Shown here: piece by piece, positions 37,101 through 46,960 of the stretch | Position numbering within the stretch: position 1 is the first letter of the stretch | How the letters are laid out: the number at the start of each line of letters is the position of its first letter | Assembly: GCA_002887195.1 (NCBI GenBank) | Contig: PJAB01000036.1 | Span: 1-55,077 of the forward strand | Direction of reading: 5' to 3' | Source of the DNA: Chrysochromulina parva | Lineage: Eukaryota; Haptophyta; Prymnesiales; Chrysochromulinaceae | Length of the DNA stretch: 55,077 nucleotides | The notes under the pieces: generated by a model | What the model saw: the letters and a program-made list of their open reading frames with translations, nothing else | Told to the model about the DNA's origin: nothing | Database searches by the model: none | Translations under genes and position numbers: made by a program

Positions 37101-40100
37101 AGCAGCGGCGGCAGGACTTCACCATCAAGGTCTCGTGGCTCGAGAAGCTCGGCCGCTGGCAGGACGCGCTCACCTCGTACGAGCGCGCGCAGCTCGCCGA
37201 CCCGCGCGCGGGAGAATTCGCTCTCGGGCGCATGCGCTGCCTGCACGCGCTCTCCGAGTGGCAGCAGCTCTCGCGCGTCTGCGAGGCGGCCTGGCCGTAC
37301 ATTTCGAACTCGCAGCAGCTCGAGGCCTCGCCGCTGCTCGCCGCCGCCCGCTGGCACAGCCAGCAGTGGGACGGTCTCCGGCGCGTCGTCCAACTGCTCG
37401 ACCCCGCCTCGTACACGGGCGGCTTCTTCCGCGCGGTGCTCTCGGTCAACACCGCGTGCTACGACGAGGCGGCGCAGTGGATCCGCGTCTCGCGCCACGC
37501 GCTGCACCCCGAGCTCGGCCCACTCGAGAACGAGGCGTACTCGCGCGTGTACGATCAGCTCGTCAAGGCGCAGCAGCTCTCCGAGCTCGAGGAGCTGCTC
37601 GAGTACAAGCAGTGCCAGAACATGCTCGCCGCCGCGAATGAGGGGCACGTGCGCGGCGCGCGCGCGCTGCACCAGCACAATGCCGAGCACCTCGCGCGCG
37701 AGAGAGAGACGTGCGAGGCCATTCGGCGGCGCTGGCGCACACGGCTGCACCTGTGCGCGCGCGAGCTGCGCGTGTGGCAGCCGATGGTCGAGCTGCGCGC
37801 GATGGCGCTCGGCGCGCACGAGCACACGGAGACGTGGATCAAGTTTGCGAGCCTGTGCCGGAAGGCGGGCCGGCTCGATCTCACGCGCATGAGTCTCTCG
37901 AAGCTCATCCTGCCGAACACAGGCCTGACGACCTTGCCAGTTCACCAGCTCGCCTCGACGTCTTATGAGTCCATCCTGCGCGCGTGCACGCCCGAGGTGC
38001 TCTACGCGTACTCCAAGTATCTCTGGGCCACGGGTGCACAGGCGACGGCCATCGAGATGCTCTCGCGCTTGCTCGCACGCGAAGCGCACGAGCCACCTTT
38101 CCCACACCCCCACCAGATGCCCTTGCCCCGCGCGAGTGGCCTCAACGAGGACGACGAGCACGACGACGGCGAGGAGGGCGACGACGAATACGGCGAAGAG
38201 GACGAGGAGGACGGGGGCGAGGTGCCTGAGCCGTCGCGGCCCGAGCCGCCGCCGCTGCCGCCTCCGCAGCCGTTGCAGCCGCAACCGAAGCTGGCGCCCC
38301 CGCAGCCGGCGGAGCGCCATGCAACCGTGACGACCCCATCATTCGCCACCCCATCCTCCGCCGACCGCTCGTCCGCCGATCGCTCGTCCGCCGAGAGGGA
38401 CGCCAGCCGGCAGCCTCGCATCAGTGCACCCGCTGCGAATGGCGACCCGCCGCCACAGCTGATCACCGAGGCGCTCGCGCGGCACGAGGTGGCAGCGATC
38501 GTGCAAAGTGCCGCCGAGGGCGACGCCATCTCGGGCACCGCGAGCACACCGAACAGCGGACCGCAGCCGCCAGCGCCTCCAGGCCCCGACGTGTCGCCGT
38601 CGACGGCGACACGCCACCCCGACACCCCTCGGCCGGCCTCGCGTCGGTCGCGTGCCTCCCCGATCGACTCGCCCGCCGAGGCGGCGCCACCGGTCTCGAG
38701 TACGATCTCGAGTACAATCTCGAGTACAATCAGGTCGGCCGAATCCAAGGCACATATGGGCCCACTTTTGGCACACCCGCTCTCGGGGGCGCACTTGCAT
38801 GCGGCGCCCCCGCGAGCGATGCAGGCCGGACCGCCGACGCTGCTGCCGCCCACGGCCCCCGTGGCGCCAGAATCAGCGCCAGCGCCAGCGCCAGCGCCAG
38901 CGTCAGCGCCAGCGCCAGCGCCGCTAGGAGCGGACCCACGTCCGTCCATGCACGCCCCCCGAATGGCCGACGCGCCTCTGCAGCCGCCCCAACTGCCGCC
39001 CGTGCCGCTCCTTCCGCCTTCGTTGAAGCCGGCTTCACAGGCGCCAGTCGCGGAGCCCAGCGCGGCGCCCGAGGCGGCGCCCAGCTCGGCGCCCATCGCG
39101 GCGCCCGGCGTGGCCGACAACCCGGCCCACGGCGATGGCGGGGGCGCTGCCGAGCAGCACCAGCGCGAGCCCAAGGCTCAAGAGAGCAACGTGCGTACGA
39201 GCGAGCACCGTATGGATAACCGGCTCTGCCGGCGTGCATACTTGCAGCTGGGCTCGTGGCAGCAACAGCTTGGGCAGGCGGAAGGTACTGGCCTTGATGA
39301 CGAGACCATCACGCGGGTGCTGCACTCGTACCACATGGCTACATGTTACGCGACCGACTCGTATAAGGCGTGGCATGCGTGGGCGCTCATGAACTTCACC
39401 GCGCTCACCAAGGCCGCCTCGAGCCCCCACGCCCCTTCGGGCCTCTCTGGCGGCGCTGCCCCCCTGCTGCCGTCCGCGGGCCACGCCGCCTCGGCTGGCA
39501 CCGGCTCGTGCTCCTCCGCCTCGGCCGTCGCCGCCTCGGGCGCGGCGGGGGGCTCCGCATCGGCCGGGCCAGCCGCCTCGGCGCGTCGCGCGCGCCACCA
39601 GAGCGCCCACCCGAGCGCCTCGCTGCTAGCCGCGGGCGGCGGCAGCGAGCTGCTCAACGAGCGCGTGCTCGGCTACGTGGTCTCGGCCATGCGCGGCTTC
39701 TTCCGCTCGATTGCGCTCGGCTCGTCTGACTCGCTTCAGGACCTGCTGCGGCTGCTCACGCTTTGGTTCCGGTACGGCGCCGAGCCGCTCGTCGAGTCCA
39801 CACTCCTCAACGGCTTCGACGCGGTCGAGATCGACATGTGGTTGCTCGTCCTCCCGCAGATCATCGCGCGCATCTCGTCGCCCTCGCCGCGCGTGCGCGC
39901 GTGCGTGCACAAGCTGCTGCTGCGCGTGGGCCGGCGCCACCCGCAGGCGCTCATCTATCCGCTCGCGGTCGCGTCGCACGAGGCGCGCGGGCTCGAGAGC
40001 GCGAGCGGCGGCACGTCGCTCGCGCGCGGGCGCGGCGCGGTGCGCATCCTCTCGGCGATGCGCTCGCACTGCGACACGCTCGTCGAGCAAGCGCTGCTCG

Positions 40101-41941
40101 TCTCGACGGAGCTCATCCGCGTCGCCATCCTGTGGGGAGAGATGTGGTACGGCGCACTCGAGCAGGCGTATCGGCGCTACTTCTTCACTGAGAATCAGGG
40201 TGTCGACGCGATGCTCGCCGTACTGCAGCCGCTCGCGCAGAAGCTAGACGAGGGCGCGCTCACCGCCAACGAGCGCGCATTTGTCTCGGCGTACGGGCCC
40301 GACCTGAGCGCGGCGCTCGCACACTGCCGCGAGTTCTCGCTCGGCGGCGCCGAGTCGCTGCTTCAGGCGGCGTGGGAGCGCTTCTACGCCGTGCTCCGAC
40401 AGCTCGGGCGAGAGCTGCAGGAGACGCGATCGCTCCAGCTCGAGCAGGTGTCGCCCGAGCTGCTGCGCGCGCACCACCTCGAGCTCGCGGTGCCCGGCAC
40501 GTACCACGCCTCTCGCGAGGTCATCGCCATCGAGCGATTCGCGCCCTCGATCAAGGTGATGAACTCGAAGCAGCGGCCGCGCCGGCTCGCCGTCTTCGGC
40601 TCCGACGGCATCGAGTACGGCTTCCTGCTCAAGGGGCATGAGGACCTGCGCCAGGACGAGCGCGTGATGCAGCTCTTCGGCCTCGTCAACACGCTGCTTG
40701 GCTCTACCGAGGACTGCGCGCGGCTCGACCTTGGCATCCATCGCTACTCGGTCGTGCCGCTCTCGACCAACTCGGGGCTCATCGAGTGGGTGCCGCAGTG
40801 CGACACGCTGCACGCGCTCGTGCGCGACTACCGCGTGCCGCGCTCCATCCTGCTGAACGTGGAGCACCGGCTCATGCTCCACTTCGCCCCCGACCTCGAC
40901 AACCTCACGCTGCTTCAGAAGGTCGAGGTGTTCAAGCACGCGCTCGCGCACACGGGCGGCATGGACCTGTACCGCGTGCTCTGGATGAAAGCGCCCTCGT
41001 CCGAGGCGTGGCTCGAGAGGCGCACCAACTTCTCGCGCTCGCTCGCGGTCATGTCGATGGTCGGCTACATGCTGGGGCTGGGCGACCGCCATCCATCCAA
41101 TCTGATGCTCCACCGCTTCACGGGCAAGATCCTGCACATCGACTTTGGCGACTGCTTCGAGGTCGCGATGCGCCGCGAGCGCTTCCCCGAGACGGTGCCC
41201 TTTCGGCTCACGCGCATGCTCGTGAACGCGATGGAAGTGAGCGGCGTCGAGGGAACGTTCCGCTCGACGTGCGAACGGGTGATGGGCGTACTCCGCACAC
41301 ACCGTGACTCGCTCATGGCGATGCTCGAGGCGTTCATCCACGACCCGCTCATCAAGTGGCGCCTGCTCCAACCCGAGCACCCTTCCGAGCGCTCCCGCTC
41401 GCGCGCCACCTCGTGCGCCGCCTCGTGCACCGCCTCTGCGCCGGCCGGCGGTGCGGCCGGCGGCGTCGCGGGCGGTGCGGCGGGCGGTGCGGCGGGCGGT
41501 GCGGCGGGCGGCTCTTCGAGCGGCGTGACCCGCGCCAACGCACTCTTGCGCAGCCGACGCCAGTCGCTCGCGCCGTCGCTGCGCCAGTCGCTCGAGGAGT
41601 CGTTTGGCTACAACTCGGCCGATCCGCTGCAGATGAGCCTGCAGGGGCAGCTGAGCCTGCAGGGGCCGCTCACGCCGCACGAGTCGATGCGCGCGCGCCG
41701 CTCGATGACGGCGGCCCAATCATCCCAGCTGCTCGACACGCTCGCGCTCGAGGGCTCGTTCGAGCCCGAGGCGCTCAATGAGCGCGCAGTGCGCGTCATC
41801 CGGCGCGTGGACAACAAGCTGACCGGGCGCGAGTTCGGCGAGGAGCACACGGTCTCGCAGCAGGTGCAGCGGCTCATCGAAGCGGCCACGTCGCACCAGA
41901 ACCTCTCCAAGCTCTTCGTCGGCTGGTGCCCGTTTTGGTGA
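31197..41941 (+). CDS. TOR: Target of rapamycin (TOR) PIKK kinase, two exons
   Basis: Master growth-control kinase of the PIKK family. Joining 31197-35813 to 35978-41941 gives 3526 aa, about a thousand more than human mTOR. Order: HEAT repeats (about 1-1850) with low-complexity Gly/Ser inserts near 550-870; FAT domain from about 1865, split by an acidic/Pro-rich insert of about 365 residues (2248-2615); FRB (about 2925-3020, WYGALEQAYRRYF…AWERFYAVLRQL); PI3/4-kinase domain (about 3060-3325) with LGLGDRHPSNLM and HIDFGDCFE; an Ala/Gly/Ser-rich link; and FATC ending FVGWCPFW, the diagnostic TOR terminus. Two rapamycin-FKBP12 contact positions differ from human: S2035 is Tyr2937 and F2108 is Leu3012. 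The link before FATC has RSRRQS, an AGC-kinase-type site. Start: first ATG after a TTG-led open frame. Confidence 0.93.
35814..35977 (+). other. TOR intron made of tandem copies of the splice boundary
   Basis: Donor CTCGAGCAG|GTACGGAGC; acceptor CTCGAGCAG|GCGGAG; phase 0; 164 nt. The segment ending CGCCTCCTCGAGCAG occurs three times, ending at 35813, 35890 and 35977, and the first two are followed by GTACGGAGCTCGAGCCCTCC. A stop at 35856-35858 requires splicing. Use of the middle AG at 35890 would also keep frame and add 29 residues (VRSSSPPCMLM…). Confidence 0.85.
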
Positions 41942-42157
41942 CGGTTTGTGACGTAAGGATAGTGGTTTGAACGTGATATCCCCTGGTGCGTGGAAGCCCG
42001 GAAAGTGAAATTCAAGAATCGAGAAAGAAGTTGACACTACCGTGTTCGAAATTACAAGCTCTCAAAGCAGTGTTTCTGAGGGTGGATTGGCGACTGGGCT
42101 ATTAATGGGCCGCCATACCGCGTGTACGGTAATCGGTATGGACAGCTCGGACACGGA

Positions 42158-42847
42158 CTACGCTTCGTACGGACTACGCTTCGCGGGCCCAGCACTCTGA
42201 CTCGCGAAGTAAGCGGCCGCAGCACAACATAGGCAAAAGCACAGGCAACCAGCGATCAGCAAGAGGACAATTGCGATCAAAAGTATGAGATCTTTTTGCT
42301 CCACGTGCTGGTCGCCATCAGAGTCAAACAGCTGGAATTCAAATGCGGGGTCGCGCGGCGGTGGCGGAGACGGAGACGGCGGCGGCGGCGACCGCGGCGG
42401 TAACGCCGGCAGCGGCAGCGGCGGCGATGGCGGCTGCGGTGATGGCGGTGGCGGCGACGGCGACGGCGCCTGCGACATCTGAGACCCGCTTCCAAAGCGG
42501 CTGTGCGGTGACGACCGTGGAGGTGGCAGCGACAGCTGCGGAGGTGGCGGAGAGGCATGACTGTGCGCAGTGGCGCTAGCGGACGTGAAGGTATGCTGCA
42601 GCGCCGCGAGGCGTGTTGGATCGCCGCTCGCCAGCAGAGCGATCTGATGCTCCATCGTTGTCAAGCGCAAGTTGGTGGCGGCCTCGGACACGGCGATGCG
42701 CTTTTCGAGGTCTGATTGTATTCGCGCGAGGCCAACAGCGTTGAAGAGTAGCAGACCTGCGATACCCGTGAAGAGTGCCGCCTGCATGCAATGCATGGGA
42801 GAGAGGCGGTTCGGCCGCTCATCGTCGTCAAGACGCTCCCAGTCCAT
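42158..42847 (-). CDS. Proline-rich two-TM protein with one EF-hand loop
   Basis: This 229-aa protein has a first hydrophobic segment (about 21-41, ALFTGIAGLLLFNAVGLA), a short helical stretch, a long SPPPP-rich region (about 99-168) of the hydroxyproline-glycoprotein kind, a single EF-hand-like loop DSDGDQHVEQKD (175-186; acidic residues at loop positions 1, 3, 5 and 9, Asp at 12), and a second TM segment (LILLIAIVLLLIAGCLC) rich in Cys. A surface or endomembrane protein with a Ca2+-sensing element beside the bilayer is inferred. The open frame begins with GTG 20 codons earlier; I use MDWERLDDDE. Confidence 0.6.
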   Translation of the reverse strand: MDWERLDDDERPNRLSPMHCMQAALFTGIAGLLLFNAVGLARIQSDLEKRIAVSEAATNLRLTTMEHQIALLASGDPTRLAALQHTFTSASATAHSHASPPPPQLSLPPPRSSPHSRFGSGSQMSQAPSPSPPPPSPQPPSPPLPLPALPPRSPPPPSPSPPPPRDPAFEFQLFDSDGDQHVEQKDLILLIAIVLLLIAGCLCFCLCCAAAAYFASQSAGPAKRSPYEA

Positions 42848-43065
42848 CCGTGTCCAGCCAATTGAAAAGTTGGACGCGAAGTACGCGCGCGCGTTGCGGT
42901 GAAACACGTTATGTACGCTGCGCCCTTTGGCGGATGTTACATGTATTCAGGGAACATGGTGGGTGTTTTTTATATCCCCGTTCGTAAAGCGCCGATGTGC
43001 ACGTTTTGCGCCGACGCACCGCGGCGCGCGAGGTCGATTGGCCAGGTTGGTGGTGCACCCGAGAC
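42848..43065. promoter_or_regulatory. Head-to-head promoter region with TACATGTA
   Basis: 218 bp between the EF-hand protein (-) and the GT61-like gene (+). TACATGTA lies at 42938-42945, roughly central. It is followed by a T-rich TTTTTTATAT stretch at 42966-42975. Confidence 0.4.
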
Positions 43066-44640
43066 ATGCGATCGATGTGTGCCCGCCTTGTGGCCGTCCT
43101 GCACGTGTGTGCAGCGTCCACCTGCAGCCGCACACTCCGCGATGCGTGCGAGCGTTGTCAGGCCGCTTCGGGACCTAACTGTAAGCAGCAGTACTCGTGG
43201 TCATGGACGGCCTCACTCAAGGAGAACGACAAGCATACTTACTTGACCGGCGTCGAGGCCGTCCGTGGCATCGACGCCCTCAATGCACCCCGTGTGGAGA
43301 CGGTCGTTCGCTGGAATCAGAGCAATTGGCCAGGAATTGCCAAGGAGCTTGCGCCCGGGATCGTGCGTGCCGCCTCCGAGGAGGATAAGAAGTTGTTGTG
43401 CTCGCTGTGGCAAAAGGAGCACTCGTACCAGGCATGGACGGTGCTCCTCGGCTGCCCTGGTCGCGAAGCCGAGGAGTACGAGCGACCGTGCAGCAACATC
43501 GGGGCCGTTGTTCGCATCCCATGCGCTTCCATTGATCTGACGGGCGACTCGACGATCATGGGTGGCATCTTTGATAGCACGCGCTGGTTTCGTGTGGGCC
43601 AATACATGCACCCGCCTCAGGTCTGTGACGCCCGCCGCGCGGTTCAGATGGACGAGGTCGGCATCGCCATGTCCGTTTATCCGACAGCAATGGGCCACTT
43701 CGTGCCTGAACAGCTCCCAAAGGTCCTGCTGCTCCATAGCACGTTGCCTGCCGAGGTGCCCATCATCGTCGGCGACGGGCCAGTGGTCCGCCGCTTCCTC
43801 GAGCCTCTGGTGGCGATGGGTGTCGCGAAGCCCGATCGGTTCCTCTACATGCCCTTCAAGTACGATGGCACGATCGTGCAAGCGAAGTCGGTGTACACGG
43901 TGCTGAACTCGCACTTCTCGAATGCGGCCAGCGGCGATGAGATGTACCGCATCACGCGCGCCACGTACTCGCCCAACGGCTCCGTGCCGGTGGCTCAGCG
44001 CACCACGATTGTTCTGGTCGATCGCGGAGTGGGCGCGGCGCGTTCGCTCACCAACAACGCCGAGGTGCGAGCCGTTCTGGAGGCAGCCGCTGCGAGGTAT
44101 GCCCCTGGGTCGAACAAGGAGGGCAACGCAGGGCACCATTTCCACGTCGTCAATTGGCGGCCTCATCCGACGGATTTGAGGCTCGATATTGAGACCTTCC
44201 GGCACGCGGCGATGATCGTCGCGCCGCACGGCGCCGGCTTGTCGAATCTCATCTTTGCGTCTGAAGGCACCCCGGTGATAGAGATCTGCTACAAAGACAA
44301 TTCCGGGATGACCTGCCCCTCCATGTACGGCGCGATGGCCGCGAACCTGCACATGCCCTATTGGGTGATCCTTGGCGAAGGTGGTTACGGCTCGCCGATG
44401 AGAGCTGACCTGGTTCAGTTGAGCAAGGCCGCCAAAGGGGCGCTCGCGACGATCGTGGCGCTACACAGGGGGCACGGCAAGGGCGCCGGCGGGGCGGGGA
44501 GAGGGCGACTGTCATCTGTAGCAGAATCTGGGGCTGCAGAAGCAGACGGCGACGGTGAACAGACAGCCAGCCTCATACGCCGCATGCGAAATGCGTGCGG
44601 CCGACCTCGACGGGCGCCAAGGGCGCATGGGAATGCATAG
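43066..44640 (+). CDS. GT61-like (DUF563) glycosyltransferase
   Basis: This 524-aa secretory-pathway protein begins with a signal peptide or signal anchor (MRSMCARLVAVLHVCAAS). Its C-terminal half carries the GT61 hallmark APHGAGLSNLIFASEGTPVIEI, after TTIVLVDRGVGAARSLTNNA and a histidine-rich loop. GT61 enzymes include plant xylosyl- and arabinosyltransferases and EOGT-type O-GlcNAc transferases, acting in the ER or Golgi on glycans or glycoproteins. Donor and acceptor cannot be told from sequence. The N-terminal half has several Cys, consistent with a lumenal fold. The open frame begins with GTG 23 codons earlier; the first ATG sits directly before the signal peptide. Confidence 0.78.
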   Translation: MRSMCARLVAVLHVCAASTCSRTLRDACERCQAASGPNCKQQYSWSWTASLKENDKHTYLTGVEAVRGIDALNAPRVETVVRWNQSNWPGIAKELAPGIVRAASEEDKKLLCSLWQKEHSYQAWTVLLGCPGREAEEYERPCSNIGAVVRIPCASIDLTGDSTIMGGIFDSTRWFRVGQYMHPPQVCDARRAVQMDEVGIAMSVYPTAMGHFVPEQLPKVLLLHSTLPAEVPIIVGDGPVVRRFLEPLVAMGVAKPDRFLYMPFKYDGTIVQAKSVYTVLNSHFSNAASGDEMYRITRATYSPNGSVPVAQRTTIVLVDRGVGAARSLTNNAEVRAVLEAAAARYAPGSNKEGNAGHHFHVVNWRPHPTDLRLDIETFRHAAMIVAPHGAGLSNLIFASEGTPVIEICYKDNSGMTCPSMYGAMAANLHMPYWVILGEGGYGSPMRADLVQLSKAAKGALATIVALHRGHGKGAGGAGRGRLSSVAESGAAEADGDGEQTASLIRRMRNACGRPRRAPRAHGNA

Positions 44641-45175
44641 GGAATGCTCTCCGATAATCTGGCCCCGATAATCTCCCCGCACCCCGGCAAAGTACTCCCC
44701 GGCGCAGTACTCCCTGTTTACCCCATGCTCGAATCGCTCAGTCGAAAGTCGGACGGCATCGAGCATGGCAGTGTATGGCGGGTAAATTACACTGTTTTGG
44801 AGCCCCTGAGGGCCACGCGCTCAGACGGGCGGTCGCAGAGCCGAGTCGGACTGTGCGCGCTTAGTAACGGGCTTAGTGCGCGCTCTCACAATACTTTCAG
44901 AGAAGGTGAAGGCTAACGCACAACGGTGGATCTGTTGGTTATATTAAGCTTATATGAAGCTAAAAAACGTAAAACCCTAAACCGCGCCGGACGATTGCAA
45001 GCCGGCGGAGCGAACGCGAACGCCCGCGGTGGTGCATGTTGATGAATGTTGACGAAACGAATGGGGAAATTCCTGAGTCGAGATCGACAAGGTTCCCTGC
45101 CGGCCGGCGAGGCGCGTTCTCCGGTGGAGCAGCCCGCCCATCGCGTCGTATTGGGCACAGGAGGACTTCCGTCTC
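44641..45175. other. Intergenic region upstream of ML-I29 gene
   Basis: 535 bp. The first third holds the GT61 3' UTR, with a repeated CCCCGATAATCT/CCCCGGC pattern near 44660-44705. An AT-rich patch with ATATTAAGCTTATATGAAGC is at 44940-44960, 220 bp before the next start and a possible core promoter. Confidence 0.35.
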
Positions 45176-46030
45176 ATGTTTTTTGCCGCGAGCCTCGTCT
45201 CCGCAGCCGCCCTCTCCGTCCCCTGCGCACTCGACGGCTCCACGGGCGCGCACGCGACCGTTCACGTCGTAACTATCCAGGTTGAACCACCAGCGCTCGT
45301 GCCAGGCCGCAGCGCCTGCATCGACGTCGCCGTCAGGTCATTGGTGCCGATCACAGCCGGATGGAGCTTGCATGTGGCGCACGACCTTCTCGGTGACCTT
45401 GAGTTCGAGGTATGCGAGACCGATGCGCCCATGCGGCTGCCAAGCCGCGTGGGAGCCAAGTGTCCCGTCGCACCAGGCACCAACGTGAGCGGCCGCATGT
45501 GCCTGGCGGTGCCTCTAGCCGCGATGGTGCACTCAGGCGAGGCGACCGATCTGTCGATATCGTGGGCGGACGCTTCGGGCAAGCCCACGGCGTGCGTCCG
45601 GGTAGCAGTCAGCATCGCTGGGGAGGTGGCCGTCGATGAGCAAGTCGAGGCGCTAGCTGCTGATGTCCGCCAGCGCCTGCACCGCGCATTGGCAGAGGTA
45701 ACCAAGCGGTCGAGCGCAGCCGCGCCCGCCGCCTCGGCTGCCGAGGCCGCGGGAGCAGCAACACACGGACCCAACCCAACCGCACTGCGGCAGGCGGTGC
45801 GGCCGCTGCTGCTGCAGGTGTACGATGCGCAGCCCGAGTGGGCCGAAGCGTTCGCGCGATGGCAGAGAGCGCATCGGAAGAAGTACCACGCCGACGAGGC
45901 TGAGGCGGCCGCCTTCACCGCCTTTCGCGATAACGTGCTCGCCGCCGTGCGATCGGGCCGACCGCTCGCGCTCGACGAGCGCTCCGATTTGAGCGGCGAG
46001 ACCCGAAGGACTCTGAGCCACTTTGCATGA
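45176..46030 (+). CDS. Secreted ML (NPC2/MD-2-like) domain fused to I29 propeptide
   Basis: This 284-aa protein has a signal peptide (FFAASLVSAAALSVPC), then an ML lipid-recognition domain (about 25-148) with the family layout: C48 near the start, C80, C96 in AKCPVAPGT, C109, and a last strand DLSISWADASGKPTACVRV with C140. After an Ala-rich linker (175-200) comes a second domain, about 205-284, that matches the inhibitor I29 propeptide of papain-like proteases: F227..W229…H233..Y237…E241…F247..F250..N253, then DLSGETRRTL in the place of the usual DLT-EEF. No protease domain follows before the stop. A secreted or lysosomal lipid-binding protein that may also restrain a cathepsin is inferred. 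ML call moderate; I29 call good; the combination is unfamiliar to me. Confidence 0.62.
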   Translation: MFFAASLVSAAALSVPCALDGSTGAHATVHVVTIQVEPPALVPGRSACIDVAVRSLVPITAGWSLHVAHDLLGDLEFEVCETDAPMRLPSRVGAKCPVAPGTNVSGRMCLAVPLAAMVHSGEATDLSISWADASGKPTACVRVAVSIAGEVAVDEQVEALAADVRQRLHRALAEVTKRSSAAAPAASAAEAAGAATHGPNPTALRQAVRPLLLQVYDAQPEWAEAFARWQRAHRKKYHADEAEAAAFTAFRDNVLAAVRSGRPLALDERSDLSGETRRTLSHFA

Positions 46031-46278
46031 TGAGACGCGTGAGTTAGACGGCCCTGTTGGGCGATCGCGTATACACTAGATCAAAGTGTTCAGCGCGCCG
46101 GCGCGCACATCAGGGCCACGCGCGCCGAACTCGGGCTCGGCCCGTTCTGTGGTGCACTCTGTGCAGGAGCCGGAACTTTTATTTTTTATATCGCAAGTTT
46201 TAACTACTAATTTTAGCGGATATACATATAGCCACTGGAAACAGGAAAGCGACCGTGTGGGTCACGCCCGCGTGAGCG

Positions 46279-46960
46279 TCATCGATCGATAAGCGAAGTC
46301 TTCATGGCAGCTTTATCACTTTCGACCCTTTTCTTCTGCGCACGCATCGCCACCAGGCCTTCCTCAAACTGCTCCAGAACGAGGGTGATTTCACGACGAT
46401 CCGCCTCGACCAAGATGCTCTCATCAGTCATGAATACGCCAAGCTTGTCCTTGTCCTCGCGATTGGTAGCGCGTGCGAAGCGATTCTTCTGCGCCATGCG
46501 AATACTTTTCAGCCGATCCTGTTGCGGCGATATCGGAGCAGATGCAGAGTCAGTTAGGCATGGACCAGACGACGGCTGGTGCAAAAGGCGATCCATGGCC
46601 GATTCGCCGTGCATGCGGAGGTGGTTGTCAGCGATTCACAGGATTTGCATCGCAGAGAGCACATCTTGGCGGGCCACAGTACGACAGTGCTGAGATTGAG
46701 CACACCTCCTCCATCTGCTCCACCTTGCGTAGCTTTCTCAAATCGGTCAGCATCTGCTTCTCCTCCTGCTCCTCGCGCTCCAGCTCACGCTCATCTTCCT
46801 GAGTGGATCCATCCAGAACTAGACCATCCAGCGCTGGGCATGCGCCAACCATAGCGGCAGAGCAAGCGGCTGCTCCGGCGGTGATTATCCCTCGTCGGGG
46901 CAGCGGCCGAGCACTCGGAAGGGCGGTGGCGATGGCCAAGAGAAGCAGGCCCACAGGCAT
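46279..46960 (-). CDS. Two-exon plastid (probably thylakoid-lumen) protein
   Basis: Exons 46960-46706 and 46518-46279 join in frame to give 164 aa. The N-terminus is bipartite: signal peptide MPVGLLLLAIATALPSA, then a twin-arginine PLPRRGIITAGAAACSAAMVGACPA stretch (listed in parts: RRG, hydrophobic core, ACPA) typical of Tat lumenal import. The mature protein is highly charged and helical (DERELEREEQEEKQML, then KVEQMEE joined to DRLKSIRMAQKN, ending in VLEQFEEGLVAMRAQKKR). I do not recognise the family. Without splicing, each exon gives a short separate ORF, so the gene is easy to miss. Head-to-head with the HMG-box gene. Confidence 0.7.
46519..46705 (-). other. Intron in the lumenal protein gene
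   Basis: Minus strand: donor GAGGAG|GTGTGCTC, acceptor CGCCGCAACAG|GATCGG; 187 nt, phase 0. Joining the exons continues a Glu/Lys-rich helix, KVEQMEE to DRLKSIR, without a break. Confidence 0.75.

Noticed and set aside
35648..38320. 890-codon open frame on the minus strand opposite TOR
   Set aside because: It is a mirror of the GC-rich TOR coding frame; the translation is Arg/Leu/Glu-rich with no domain, while the plus strand is clearly TOR.
40244..41719. 491-codon minus-strand frame opposite the TOR kinase domain
   Set aside because: Antisense shadow of highly conserved kinase sequence; no domain of its own.
43213..44352. 379-codon minus-strand frame opposite the GT61-like gene
   Set aside because: Shadow frame caused by GC-rich codon use; the plus-strand frame carries the family motif.
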